Assembly (NCBI RefSeq): GCF_017310035.1 | Contig: NZ_CP022296.1 | Span: 4,216,001 to 4,280,000, forward strand | Reading direction: 5' to 3' | DNA: 64,000 bases | DNA from: Nocardioides sp. S5 | GTDB lineage: Bacteria; Actinomycetota; Actinomycetes; Propionibacteriales; Nocardioidaceae | Part shown: positions 27,080-35,377 of the stretch, piece by piece | Position numbering within the stretch: the stretch's first letter is position 1 | Layout of the letters: each line of letters opens with the position of its first letter | Position numbers and translations under genes: made by a program | The notes under the pieces: model-generated | What the model was told of the DNA's origin: nothing | Database searches by the model: none | What the model saw: only the letters and a program-made list of their open reading frames with translations

Positions 27080-27928
27080 TCAGGCCTCCCCGGGCTCGTC
27101 GCCGAGGGCGACGGGGACGCCGACGAGGGAGCCGTACTCGGTCCACGAGCCGTCGTAGTTCTTCACGTTGTCGTGGCCGAGCAGCTCCTTGAGCACGAAC
27201 CACGTGTGCGAGGAGCGCTCGCCGATGCGGCACAGCGCGATGGTGTCCTTGGAGTCGTCGAGGCCGGCGGCGCCGTAGATCTCGCGCAGCTCGTCATCGG
27301 ACTTGAAGGTGCCGTCGTCGTTGGCCGCCTTGCTCCACGGCACGTTGATCGAGGTCGGGACGTGACCGGCGCGCTGGGCCTGCTCCTGCGGGAGGTGGGC
27401 CGGGGCGAGCAGGCGTCCGGCGTACTCGTCGGGGCTGCGCACGTCGACCAGGTTCTGGGTGCCGATGGCCGCCACGGTCTCGTCGCGGAAGGCGCGGATG
27501 GAGTGGTCCTGCTCGGTGGCGGTGTACGACGTCTGCGCGCGGCTGGGCAGCTCGTCGGTCAGCTCGCGCGAGTCGAGCTCCCACTTCTTGCGGCCGCCGT
27601 CGAGGAGCTTGACGTCCTGGTGGCCGTAGAGCTTGAAGTACCAGTAGGCGTAGGCGGCGAACCAGTTGTTGTTGCCGCCGTAGAGCACGACGGTGTCGTC
27701 GTTGGACACCCCGCGCTCGGACAGCAGCGCCTCGAACTGCTCCTTGCTGACGAAGTCGCGACGGACCTGGTCCTGGAGGTCGGTGGTCCAGTCGAGCTTG
27801 ATGGCGCCACGGATGTGGCCCTTGTCGTAGGCGGTGGTGTCCTCGTCGACCTCGACGAGGACGATGCCGTCGGTGTCGAGGTTGTCCTCGACCCACTGGG
27901 CGGTGACGAGCGAGTTCTCACGGCTCAT
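27080..27928 (-). CDS. sseA: Thiosulfate sulfurtransferase (two-domain rhodanese)
   Basis: 282 residues from the ATG at 27928, with AAGGAG 9 nt upstream. Two rhodanese domains: the inactive N-terminal one (about 1-130, VLVEVDEDTTAYDKGHIRGA) and the active C-terminal one with catalytic Cys in ALCRIGERSSHT near residue 234. Transfers sulfane sulfur, probably from thiosulfate, to a thiol acceptor. The mycobacterial counterpart is called CysA/SseA. Confidence 0.92.
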   Translation of the reverse strand: MSRENSLVTAQWVEDNLDTDGIVLVEVDEDTTAYDKGHIRGAIKLDWTTDLQDQVRRDFVSKEQFEALLSERGVSNDDTVVLYGGNNNWFAAYAYWYFKLYGHQDVKLLDGGRKKWELDSRELTDELPSRAQTSYTATEQDHSIRAFRDETVAAIGTQNLVDVRSPDEYAGRLLAPAHLPQEQAQRAGHVPTSINVPWSKAANDDGTFKSDDELREIYGAAGLDDSKDTIALCRIGERSSHTWFVLKELLGHDNVKNYDGSWTEYGSLVGVPVALGDEPGEA

Positions 27929-27963
27929 GGTGGTGTGCTCCTTGTGATGGAAACTTCGGGCGA

Positions 27964-28440
27964 TCAGGCGGTGGCGATGAAGCGGCGGACGAGCAGGTAG
28001 ACCTCGCATCCCAGGCAGAAGGCGAAGAGGGCGTTGAGCAGGGCGGCGACCAGGGCGAACCCGACCGCGACCTGCCCGAGCACCGTCGCGCCCGCCAGGA
28101 ACGCGACGAGGCCGACGAGGGCGAAGGCCAGGCCGACGGCCTGGGCGAAGCGCGGCGGCTCCGGCGCCTCCCATTCGGTGGGCGGCGCCAGCCGTGGGCG
28201 TACGAGGGTGCGGAACAGCCACGCGTGCGGCGTGGCCTGCACCCCGCGGACCGCGCCGACGGCGAAGAGCGCGGCCTGGACCGCGAGCAGGACGACGTTG
28301 GCCGGCGACGGCAGCAGCAGCACCGCCACCAGCACCACGGCGGTCAGGGCCGCCGCGAGCTGGGGGCTGCGCGGGTCGATGGCTCCCTCCGGACGACCGG
28401 TGACGGTCGTGGAGGAGCGGGGCGTGGCGGTGGTGGACAT
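27964..28440 (-). CDS. DUF4395 membrane protein
   Basis: 158 residues. Four hydrophobic helices are visible, with DPRSPQLAAALTAVVL near the N-terminus and FAFCLGCEVYLLVRRF at the C-terminal end; the CLGCE cysteines are the family's hallmark. The gene sits between a thioredoxin gene and sseA, the usual actinobacterial order, suggesting membrane-linked sulfur or redox work. A leader-peptide gene and a hairpin precede it. Confidence 0.88.
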   Translation of the reverse strand: MSTTATPRSSTTVTGRPEGAIDPRSPQLAAALTAVVLVAVLLLPSPANVVLLAVQAALFAVGAVRGVQATPHAWLFRTLVRPRLAPPTEWEAPEPPRFAQAVGLAFALVGLVAFLAGATVLGQVAVGFALVAALLNALFAFCLGCEVYLLVRRFIATA

Positions 28441-28478
28441 GTCTCTCCCGGGGTGGTCGGCGCGGCACTAGGCCAGGC

Positions 28479-28499
28479 GCGCTGGGGGCAACCCAGCGC
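28479..28499 (-). promoter_or_regulatory. Hairpin between leader peptide and DUF4395, possible attenuator
   Basis: Perfect 8-bp arms GCGCTGGG / CCCAGCGC with a 5-nt loop, 64 nt after the leader-peptide stop and 38 nt before the DUF4395 start. A second stem CTCCCG/CGGGAG lies just upstream on the transcript. The position fits attenuation or start-site masking controlled by leader translation (inference). Confidence 0.45.
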
Positions 28500-28562
28500 C
28501 GAGTCCCACCGGAGCAGGCCTCCCGGACGGGAGACGGCTGCGCTCAGGTCAACGGCGGGACG

Positions 28563-28688
28563 TCACGACATTCGACACAGCGCCGAGCGCACGCGGCAGT
28601 GGTCCACTGCGCGGCGCTTGGTGAGCATGGTCGACGACATGGCCACGACAGTAGGCCGTCGCCGACGGGTCTCGACCGTCTGTCTCAT
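28563..28688 (-). CDS. Cys-containing leader peptide of the sulfur operon
   Basis: 41 codons from an ATG with AAGGA 7 nt upstream. The N-terminus is Arg-rich; the C-terminal part MLTKRRAVDHCRVRSALCRM resembles the short 'putative leader peptides' annotated before cysteine and sulfur genes in Streptomyces and relatives (pattern R-x-V-D-x-C-R...S-A-x-C-R). Cys codons at 31 and 38 would make translation slow when charged tRNA-Cys is scarce. Lies 30 nt after the thioredoxin gene and 122 nt before DUF4395. Internal ATGs at codons 17 and 21 could also serve as start. Confidence 0.7.
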   Translation of the reverse strand: MRQTVETRRRRPTVVAMSSTMLTKRRAVDHCRVRSALCRMS

Positions 28689-28717
28689 GATGTGGTCCTT
28701 GCATCCATATCGTGAGA

Positions 28718-29182
28718 TCAGACCTGCGCCACGGCGCTCAGCACCTGGTCGCGCGACGGTGCGCCCGTGGCGCGGGTGACCTCGGCGCCGGTGGCGTCGA
28801 GCACGACCGTGGTCGGCGTACGGAGGATCCCGAAGGCACGGGTGGCGTCCAGGTGGTGCTCGGCGTCGACCTCGACGTGGCGTACGCCCTCGACCAGGTC
28901 GGTGACCTCACCCAGCACCCGCCGCGTGGCGCGGCATGGGGCGCAGAAGGCACTCGAGAACTGCAGGAGCGTGGCGCGCTCCCCCAGCTGCTCGCCCACC
29001 GCGGTGACGAGCTCGGCGCCGGGAGGTCTCGTGACAGGACCTCGTCCTTCCTCGACCGGCGGTGGGTCCGACTGGCGTACGGCGTGGGTGCCGCGGAAGC
29101 GCCCGTCGGTCGCGAGCCGCCAGAGGCCGACGACCAGGGCGAGCGCGACGGCGCCCACCGCGATCCATGCTCCCGTGCTCAT
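28718..29182 (-). CDS. Membrane-anchored thioredoxin-family protein
   Basis: 154 residues: one N-terminal membrane helix (WIAVGAVALALVVGLW) followed by a short linker and a thioredoxin domain with the active site FCAPC near residue 80 and the cis-Pro segment RTPTTVV. CAPC, not CGPC, suggests altered redox potential. It precedes the sulfur operon and may reduce or reload the rhodanese (inference). Confidence 0.88.
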   Translation of the reverse strand: MSTGAWIAVGAVALALVVGLWRLATDGRFRGTHAVRQSDPPPVEEGRGPVTRPPGAELVTAVGEQLGERATLLQFSSAFCAPCRATRRVLGEVTDLVEGVRHVEVDAEHHLDATRAFGILRTPTTVVLDATGAEVTRATGAPSRDQVLSAVAQV

Positions 29183-29224
29183 GACGGACCCAACGTCGCG
29201 TGGTGCCTCGCGTGTTCCCGAGCG

Positions 29225-29509
29225 TCAGGACCGGTCGCCCACCCGCGCGAGACGGGCTCGCAGGCACTGGTTCTCCTCCTCGAGCTCCAGGACGGCCGCG
29301 ATGCCTGCGAGGTTGAGCCCCGCGGCGAGCAGGTCGCGGATGCGGTGCAGCCGCTCGATGTCGTCGGAGCTGTAGAGCCGCGTGCCGCCGGACGTGCGGT
29401 CCGGGGCGACCAGCCCACGACGCTCGTAGACCCGGAGGTTCTGCACCTGCATCGACGTCATCTCGGCCGCGACCGAGATCGCGAAGACCCCGACCTCCCG
29501 TCCCGCCAC
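29225..29509 (-). CDS. MerR-family regulator, HspR-like
   Basis: 94 residues from the GTG at 29509, with GGGGAGG 5 nt upstream; the in-frame extension to 29602 runs through the hsp20 promoter and is rejected. It has the MerR winged helix (FAISVAAEMTSMQVQNLRVY, ERRGLVAPDRTSGGTRLYS) and a short C-terminal coiled coil (AAVLELEEENQCLRARLARV). Divergent from hsp20 with the promoter between them, so it probably represses hsp20 and itself. It lacks the longer tail of DnaK-operon HspR. Confidence 0.83.
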   Translation of the reverse strand: MAGREVGVFAISVAAEMTSMQVQNLRVYERRGLVAPDRTSGGTRLYSSDDIERLHRIRDLLAAGLNLAGIAAVLELEEENQCLRARLARVGDRS

Positions 29510-29540
29510 CGCCGCCTCCCCACTTCTTCGCCTGGAGGTC

Positions 29541-29569
29541 TTGATTCTGCCTGATCTCTGGAATATAAG
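29541..29569 (+). promoter_or_regulatory. Sigma-70-type promoter of hsp20 with flanking inverted repeat
   Basis: TTGATT (29541-29546), a 17-nt spacer and TATAAG (29564-29569) make a near-consensus housekeeping promoter, rare to see so clearly in this GC-rich window. CTGATCT (29551-29557) and AGATCAG (29590-29596) form inverted arms flanking the -10, a candidate operator for the divergent MerR protein. Confidence 0.7.
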
Positions 29570-29647
29570 AAACCTATACCGCGTGTTACAGATCAGAGGC
29601 ACTCACGCAGGGCCTCGACCGATCCCAGAACCAGGAGGAAGACCGCC

Positions 29648-30076
29648 ATGTTGATCCGCAACGCCGACCCGTTCCGTGAGTTCGACCGGCTCACCCAGCA
29701 GCTCATGGGCACCACCAACCGACCCGTCGTCATGCCGATGGACGCATGGCGCGAGGGAGACCGCTTCGTCCTCGAGTTCGACCTGCCGGGGGTCAGCCCC
29801 GACTCGGTGGACCTCGACGTGGAGCGCAACGTCCTGACCATCCGCGCCGAGCGCGTGGCGCAGAGCAACGGCGACTGGCAGATGCTCGCCTCCGAGCGGC
29901 CGCGCGGTGCGTTCAGCCGCCAGCTCGTGCTCGGCGACAACCTCGACCTCGACCACATCGACGCGACCTACAGCGACGGCGTGCTCCGGCTCGTCGTACC
30001 GGTCGCAGAGAAGGCGAAGCCGCGCAAGATCGAGCTGCGCACCGACAGCGACTCGCGCCAGGCGATCGAGGCCTGA
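29648..30076 (+). CDS. Hsp20/alpha-crystallin small heat-shock protein
   Basis: 142 residues with an AGGAGG ribosome site. The alpha-crystallin core spans about 30-130 ([58 protein letters not shown]), followed by the KPRKIEL tail in place of the usual IXI. ATP-independent holdase chaperone in the cytoplasm. Driven by the promoter at 29541 and probably repressed by the divergent MerR gene. Confidence 0.92.
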   Translation: MLIRNADPFREFDRLTQQLMGTTNRPVVMPMDAWREGDRFVLEFDLPGVSPDSVDLDVERNVLTIRAERVAQSNGDWQMLASERPRGAFSRQLVLGDNLDLDHIDATYSDGVLRLVVPVAEKAKPRKIELRTDSDSRQAIEA

Positions 30077-30093
30077 GCCCTCGCGGGGGAAGG

Positions 30094-30132
30094 ACGACGG
30101 GCCCCGGGAACACGCTTCCCGGGGCCCGTCGT
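30094..30132. terminator. Bidirectional terminator between hsp20 and the secreted repeat protein
   Basis: A perfect 17-bp stem, ACGACGGGCCCCGGGAA / TTCCCGGGGCCCGTCGT, with loop CACGC. Lies between the convergent stops at 30076 and 30152. Confidence 0.85.
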
Positions 30133-30151
30133 GTGCGTGCGGTGGAACGCC

Positions 30152-32347
30152 TCAGCGCTTGAGCTTCACCGTCTTGGTGACCTCGGCGTTGCCGTACTTG
30201 CCGCCCTTCAGCGTGACCTGGAAGACCAGCTTGTTCTTGCCCTTGGCCAGCTTCTTGAGCGTCAGCGACGCCTTGCCGTTGCGCAGCTTGGCCTTGCCGA
30301 TCTTCTTGAGGACCGGCGCGCCGTACTCGTCCTCGCGGACGATCTTCTTCACCACGACGCTGCCCTTGAACTTCTTGGCCTTCACCTTCTTGGCCGAGAC
30401 GGTGATCGTCGCCTTGGTGCCCTTCACGGCGACCTTGACCTTCGGCTTCTTCTTGATCACCTGGCTGGCGACCACCGCCGTGCCGTTGAGGATGCCGTTC
30501 TCGGCGGTGACGCGCAGCGTGAGCCGCTTGTTCTTCGCCGCCTTGGTCACCTTCCAGGTGGCGCCGGTGCCGACGACGGTGTCGCCGACGAGCCACGCGT
30601 AGGAGTAGGTGGTGCCGCTGTCGACGGACCACACGCCGGGGTAGGCCCGGACCTTGCCGCCGAGGTAGGGCTTGCCGTTGACCTCGGGCTTGCGGAAGGC
30701 ACGGAGGTCCTCCGACAGCGCAGCGTCGACGCCGGTCACGGTCTGACCGCTCTTGACGACGATCTTCTCGGCCTTCACGTAGGACGTGTCGTCGTACCAC
30801 TCGGGCGCGTGGCCGCGGGGCACCTCGTAGCCGAAGCTCCAGAAGCTCGACTGGTCGTAGTCGATGAACTGCGCCTTGTAGGTGCCCGGGACGAGGTTGG
30901 TGGCGGAGTAGGTGCCGTCACCCTCGGCGTAGGCGGTGGTCTCCTCGACCGGGTTGCCCTTCTCGTCGAAGAAGCGCACGGCGGTGCCCATGACCTCCAG
31001 GCCCGACTCCGAGGTGATGGTGCCGCTCACGCCACCGGTCAGGGGCAGCGTGATGGTGACCCCGCCGGTCGGCTTGCCGACCGTCGCGGCGACGTCGTAC
31101 GTCTGGGCGCCGCCGAACCAGCGGTCGAGGCGCTCGTACTGCCCCTCCTCGCGGCCGAGCCGGTCCTGTGCCTGGATCTTGAAGATCGACTCCGAGGTGC
31201 GCGAGAGCTCGGTGAAGCTGAACTGCCCGGCGCGACCCGACGTGACCCGGACCAGCGCGGCCGGCTTGTCGGCGTCGAGCGGGGTGTCGTAGGCGGTGAC
31301 GTCGGCGCCGATGACGGGCTGGCCCGCCGAGTCCACGACGGTGCCAGAGACGTCCACGGCGGCGGGGTCGACGTAGGCGTCCGGGTCGGGCGCCAGGGCC
31401 GCGTTGACGGTGGTGACTCCGTCGACACCGACGTCGACCGGGTCCGCGGTGTCACGCGAGGGCTTGTCGTTGAACCACTCGGGCAGGTATTCCTCGACCG
31501 GGTCGCTGAACTGCACGCGGTAGCTGCCCGGGTCGACGCCCTCGATGCGGTAGACGCCGGCGGCGTCGGTCAGGTCACTGCCCACCTGGCCGCCGTCCAC
31601 GGTGTAGACCGTGGCCTGCGCCCGCTCGAGCGGCGCGCCGCCGGTGTTGGTGACCGTGCCCTGCACCACGCCGCCACGCGACAGCGCCACCTGGCCCAGG
31701 TTGGCGCCGGCAGCGACCGCGTCGGCGGACGCGAGGGTCGCCTTGTTGCTGAAGTACTCGAACGCGTAGCCGTCGGCCGAGAAGTACGCCTTGTAGTCGC
31801 CGGGGTCCACGCCCGCCACCCACGAGCCGTCGGCCCGGGTGAGCACCGTCGTGCGCGGCGAGCTGGTCGCGACGTCGTAGATCGTGACCCGCGCGTCCTC
31901 GATCGGCCTGCCGGTCGGCGAGACCACCTGGCCGGAGAGCGTGGGGCGTGCCGCGAGGGCGACCGGCGCGAGGGCCGTCGGGCCCGCGACCGCGACCGCG
32001 TCGGCGGTCTCCATCGTCTGCTTGTCGTTGTAGTACTCACCGACGAAGACGCGGTCGTCGTCGCCGAAGTAGAACTTGTAGGTGCCCGGCTCGACGTCGA
32101 TGCGGACCTGGCCGTCGGCCACGACGGCCTGGTCGACATAGCGGTAGAAGCCGTCGGGCTGGAGGGCGTACGCCTCGACCTCGCCGTCCAGCGTGTTGCC
32201 GGCCGGGTCGGTGAGCGTCGTCGTGACGCTGACCGGGGCCGCGTGGGCCGGCGTCGCCAGCCCGATCGAGAAGCCGGCGACCATCGTCGCGACGGCTGCG
32301 CCACCGGCGACGAGGCGCGCGAAGGCTCCCCCGTGAGTGCTCATCAT
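30152..32347 (-). CDS. Large secreted protein with carboxypeptidase-regulatory-like repeats
   Basis: 731 residues from the ATG at 32347, with GAGGGGGA 7 nt upstream. A signal peptide ends at PAHAAP (about 36). At least five Ig-like carboxypeptidase-regulatory/Cna-B type modules follow, each with a V.G.V....G.P...A.V hinge and a DPG.Y...F strand (GVDPGDYKAYFS, GVDPGSYRVQFS, LVPGTYKAQFID). Most carry a W/Y-F-x-N/D-K/D segment such as PEWFNDK, EYFSNK and PEWYDD. The last 230 residues are a Lys-rich beta region ending in VKLKR, with no membrane anchor or LPXTG. Probably a surface or matrix protein; function unknown. Confidence 0.82.
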   Translation of the reverse strand: MMSTHGGAFARLVAGGAAVATMVAGFSIGLATPAHAAPVSVTTTLTDPAGNTLDGEVEAYALQPDGFYRYVDQAVVADGQVRIDVEPGTYKFYFGDDDRVFVGEYYNDKQTMETADAVAVAGPTALAPVALAARPTLSGQVVSPTGRPIEDARVTIYDVATSSPRTTVLTRADGSWVAGVDPGDYKAYFSADGYAFEYFSNKATLASADAVAAGANLGQVALSRGGVVQGTVTNTGGAPLERAQATVYTVDGGQVGSDLTDAAGVYRIEGVDPGSYRVQFSDPVEEYLPEWFNDKPSRDTADPVDVGVDGVTTVNAALAPDPDAYVDPAAVDVSGTVVDSAGQPVIGADVTAYDTPLDADKPAALVRVTSGRAGQFSFTELSRTSESIFKIQAQDRLGREEGQYERLDRWFGGAQTYDVAATVGKPTGGVTITLPLTGGVSGTITSESGLEVMGTAVRFFDEKGNPVEETTAYAEGDGTYSATNLVPGTYKAQFIDYDQSSFWSFGYEVPRGHAPEWYDDTSYVKAEKIVVKSGQTVTGVDAALSEDLRAFRKPEVNGKPYLGGKVRAYPGVWSVDSGTTYSYAWLVGDTVVGTGATWKVTKAAKNKRLTLRVTAENGILNGTAVVASQVIKKKPKVKVAVKGTKATITVSAKKVKAKKFKGSVVVKKIVREDEYGAPVLKKIGKAKLRNGKASLTLKKLAKGKNKLVFQVTLKGGKYGNAEVTKTVKLKR

Positions 32348-32457
32348 TCTGTTGTCCCCCTCGGACTCATGCCGGCACACGCGTGCCCGGCACGCAGGCC
32401 ATCCCCCGTAGGAGGCCTGTCGAAACGTAGTTCTATCGCATCGCCGCGTCCGCCCGC

Positions 32458-32754
32458 TCACCCTCCGGCGAACGGGGGCAGCAGCTCGACCACCGAGCCG
32501 GGCTCCACGACCACGGTCGCGGGGTCCTGCGACCGCACCGGCCGGTCCCCCACGAGCACCGAGCAGACACCCACCGTGCGGGCCATCCGGTCGTCGGGGT
32601 GCCGCTCGAGCACCCGGCGCACCAGCTCGGCGAGGGTGACCTCCCCGACGACCTCGAAGGTGTCCTCGGCGGTCCCGGCGGCCGCCCGTGCCCCCGCCCA
32701 GTAGCGCACGGTCACCGTCTCAGGTCCCCGGACTCGCCCGTCAGCGTCGCTCAT
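32458..32754 (-). CDS. MoaD/ThiS-family sulfur carrier protein
   Basis: 98 residues with a ubiquitin-like fold pattern ([20 protein letters not shown]) and the C-terminal PPFAGG, whose diglycine is adenylated and thiocarboxylated in this family. It could serve molybdopterin synthesis or another sulfur transfer; no moaE or moeB is beside it. Divergent from glnR with 43 nt between starts. Confidence 0.85.
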   Translation of the reverse strand: MSDADGRVRGPETVTVRYWAGARAAAGTAEDTFEVVGEVTLAELVRRVLERHPDDRMARTVGVCSVLVGDRPVRSQDPATVVVEPGSVVELLPPFAGG

Positions 32755-32797
32755 GAGGGATATCCTTGCTCATCGCCGGCACGAGGAGGGCCCCGCC

Positions 32798-33529
32798 ATG
32801 AGCACACTGCTGCTGCTCACGAGCGCGCTCCAGCCGTCGGCCGAGGTGCTCCCGGGGCTCGCACTGCTGTCGCACAGCGTCAAGATCGTCCCGGCCCAGG
32901 GCAGTGCGCTGCTCGACGCGCCGGACGCCGACCTGGTGCTCGTCGACGGCCGCCAGGACCTCGCCGCCGCGCGCGACCTGTGCCGCCTGATCCGCACCAC
33001 CGGCGTCGACGCACCGGTCCTGCTCGTCGTCACCGAGGGCGGCCTCGCCGTCGTCGCCCACGACTGGGGCATGGACGACGTGGTGCTCCACACGTGCGGC
33101 CCGGCCGAGCTCGACGCCCGGATCCGCCTCGCCATCGGCCGCGCCGGGGCCGCGTCGCCGGACGACCCCAGCGCCCACGTGATCCACCGCGGCGAGGTCG
33201 TCGTGGACGACGCCACCTACACCGCCCGCATCGGCGGCCGACCGCTCGACCTGACCTACAAGGAGTTCGAGCTCCTCAAGTACCTCGCCCAGCACCCCGG
33301 CCGCGTCTTCAGCCGCGAGCAGCTGCTGCAGGAGGTCTGGGGCTACGACTACTTCGGCGGCACCCGCACCGTCGACGTCCACGTGCGCCGCCTGCGCGCC
33401 AAGCTCGGAACCGAGCACGAGCACCACATCGGCACGGTCCGCAACGTCGGCTACCGCTTCGTCGTCCCCACCCGCGACAAGGACACCGAGGAGCAGCCCC
33501 GCTCCTCGCGCTCGACCTCCGACGCCTGA
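32798..33529 (+). CDS. glnR: GlnR-type nitrogen response regulator
   Basis: 243 residues from the ATG at 32798, with ACGAGGAGGG upstream. The beginning [20 protein letters not shown] and the OmpR-type winged helix ([36 protein letters not shown]) closely match actinobacterial GlnR as I know it. Asp50 is kept ([10 protein letters not shown]), but the usual acidic pocket is incomplete, in line with GlnR being an orphan regulator without a kinase. Expected targets are glnA and amtB; none is in this window. Confidence 0.92.
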   Translation: MSTLLLLTSALQPSAEVLPGLALLSHSVKIVPAQGSALLDAPDADLVLVDGRQDLAAARDLCRLIRTTGVDAPVLLVVTEGGLAVVAHDWGMDDVVLHTCGPAELDARIRLAIGRAGAASPDDPSAHVIHRGEVVVDDATYTARIGGRPLDLTYKEFELLKYLAQHPGRVFSREQLLQEVWGYDYFGGTRTVDVHVRRLRAKLGTEHEHHIGTVRNVGYRFVVPTRDKDTEEQPRSSRSTSDA

Positions 33530-33563
33530 GCCGGTCCCCGACCAGCGGGGCTAGGGTCGAGGC

Positions 33564-34376
33564 GTGGACGAGGTCGCCGAAGTCATCCGGATCGCCGAGG
33601 CGGCGGGCGCTGCCGACGGAGCCTCACCGCTCGACGAGGCCGCCCGGATGGCGCTCACCGACGGCACCGCGGCCGTCACGGTCCGCGACGGAGGCTTCTC
33701 GCTCGTGCACGACGGCGACCTGAGCCTGGCGGTGCACCCCGACCAGCGCAGGCGCGGTGTCGCGACCGCGCTGCTGCAGGGGACGGCGTACGCCGACGCG
33801 CGCACGGCCTGGTCCCACGGCAACCACCCGGCCGCGGCCCGGCTCGCCGCGGGGCACGGCTGGGAGCGGGTGCGCGACCTGTGGGTCATGCGCCGCGACG
33901 CGCGCCTGGAGCTGCCCCCGCTGGAGCCGCCGCCGGGGGTCACGATCCGCGGCTACCGCGACGCCGACGCGGACACGGTCGTCGAGGTCAACGCGGCGGC
34001 CTTCGCGAGCCACCCGGAGCAGGGCGCGATGGACGCCGACAACCTCGCTCGGCGGATGGCCGAGCCGTGGTTCGACCCGGCCGGGCTGCTCGTCGCCGAG
34101 GACGCGTCGGGAGTGCTGGGCTTCCACTGGACCAAGCAGCACGACGCCCGGCTGGGCGAGGTCTACGTCGTGGGCGTCGCGCCGGCGGCCCAGGGTCGCG
34201 GGCTCGGCCGCGTGCTGACCCTCGCCGGGCTGCACCACCTCGCGGGGCTGGGGGTGGAGGAGGTCCTGCTCTACGTCGAGTCGGACAACGCGCCGGCCGT
34301 CGCGGTCTACTCACGCCTCGGCTTCACCCACGCGGACGTCGACACCCACGTGCAGTACGCCCGCACGGACCGCTGA
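33564..34376 (+). CDS. mshD: Mycothiol synthase
   Basis: 270 residues with two GNAT domains. The C-terminal one binds acetyl-CoA through GVAPAAQGRGLGRVL, and the end LYVESDNAPAVAVYSRLGF is a MshD signature. It acetylates Cys-GlcN-Ins, the last step of mycothiol synthesis, and so marks the host as an actinobacterium. A -10-like TAGGGT lies exactly 6 nt before the GTG and no ribosome site is present, so a leaderless mRNA is likely. Shorter than the roughly 300 residues of Mycobacterium MshD. Confidence 0.88.
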   Translation: MDEVAEVIRIAEAAGAADGASPLDEAARMALTDGTAAVTVRDGGFSLVHDGDLSLAVHPDQRRRGVATALLQGTAYADARTAWSHGNHPAAARLAAGHGWERVRDLWVMRRDARLELPPLEPPPGVTIRGYRDADADTVVEVNAAAFASHPEQGAMDADNLARRMAEPWFDPAGLLVAEDASGVLGFHWTKQHDARLGEVYVVGVAPAAQGRGLGRVLTLAGLHHLAGLGVEEVLLYVESDNAPAVAVYSRLGFTHADVDTHVQYARTDR

Positions 34377-35312
34377 CTAGCGCAGCGGGCGCACGTGCAG
34401 CCCGACCTCGGGGTCGACGACGACCTCCTGGGCGGCCGGCATCTCGTCGACGGTGAGGGTCGCGTCGACCGGGACGTTGCGCTTCACGAGCGCGAGCGCG
34501 ATCGGGCCGAGCTCGTGGTGGCGGGCGCTCGAGCCGACGAACCCGACGTCGCGGCCCTCGTAGGACACCGGCGACCCGGCGGCGGGGAGGCGGTTCTCCG
34601 ACCCGTCGAGGTGGAGCAGCGCCAGCCGTCGCGGCGGACGGCCGAGGGTGTGCACGCGCGCGACCGTCTCCTGCCCGCGGTAGCACCCCTTCTCGAGGTG
34701 CACCGCCGGACCGATCCAGCCGACCTCGTTGGGGATCGTGCGGTGGTCGGTGTCGATGCCCAGGCGCGGCTCGCCGCGCTCGATCCGCAGCGCCTCGAAG
34801 GCCCACAGGCCGGCGGCCGGCTCGGCAGCTTCGGCGTACGCCGCCATGCGCTCGCGCGGGACGAGGTCGTAGCGCCCCGCGCCCTCGCCCGGGCGCCACA
34901 TCACAGCCAGGTCGTCGACCAGCGAGATCTCGACGCGGGTCATGAACTTCATCCGCTCCAGCCACTCCACCAGCGCGGCACCGGCGCCGGGCTCGGTGTG
35001 GGCGGTGAAGGACTCGCCGTCGTCGACGCCGGCGAAGGCGTGCTCGACGTGCCCCTGCGGGCTCAACACCAGGGCCTGGGTCCACACGCCGGGGGCGAGG
35101 CCGTCGAAGTACTGGGTGGTGAGGCTGTGCAGCCAGCTGAGGCGGTCGGGACCGGAGATCCGGAGGACGTCGCGGTGCGACAGGTCCACGAAGCCCTCAC
35201 CGCGGGCCAGGCTGCGCTGCTCGGTGTTGAAGGAGCCGTAGTGCGCGGCGACCGGGGCGTCGATGCCGTCGCCGGCGACGGCTCCGGGAAGGGCGAGGAA
35301 GGGGCTGGCCAT
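34377..35312 (-). CDS. ygfZ: YgfZ/GcvT-like folate-binding protein
   Basis: 311 residues. The family's hallmark K-G-C-Y-x-G-Q-E is present in VHLEKGCYRGQETVARVH. YgfZ proteins bind tetrahydrofolate and support Fe-S cluster enzymes. The stop abuts the mshD stop with no gap. Upstream, TAGACT sits exactly 6 nt before the ATG without a ribosome site, suggesting a leaderless transcript. Confidence 0.9.
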   Translation of the reverse strand: MASPFLALPGAVAGDGIDAPVAAHYGSFNTEQRSLARGEGFVDLSHRDVLRISGPDRLSWLHSLTTQYFDGLAPGVWTQALVLSPQGHVEHAFAGVDDGESFTAHTEPGAGAALVEWLERMKFMTRVEISLVDDLAVMWRPGEGAGRYDLVPRERMAAYAEAAEPAAGLWAFEALRIERGEPRLGIDTDHRTIPNEVGWIGPAVHLEKGCYRGQETVARVHTLGRPPRRLALLHLDGSENRLPAAGSPVSYEGRDVGFVGSSARHHELGPIALALVKRNVPVDATLTVDEMPAAQEVVVDPEVGLHVRPLR

Positions 35313-35343
35313 GCCTCGAGTCTAGGTCGCGGCACCGTGCTTG

Positions 35344-35373
35344 CCGGTTTCCCCGGCTACCCGGGGAAACTGG
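35344..35373 (-). repeat. Palindromic element in the fur-ygfZ gap
   Basis: CCGGTTTCCCCGG - CTAC - CCGGGGAAACTGG, 12 of 13 pairs matching. It lies just downstream of the Fur-family stop, so it may end that transcript. A second, partial copy of the same GTTTCCCCGG...CCCGGGGA block lies at 35408-35430, inside the last codons of the Fur-family gene. Confidence 0.6.
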
Positions 35374-35377
35374 AGCT

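Noticed and set aside
30131..32704. 857-codon open frame opposite the secreted repeat protein
   Set aside because: Same GC-bias artefact; the minus-strand product has a signal peptide, repeats and proper start.
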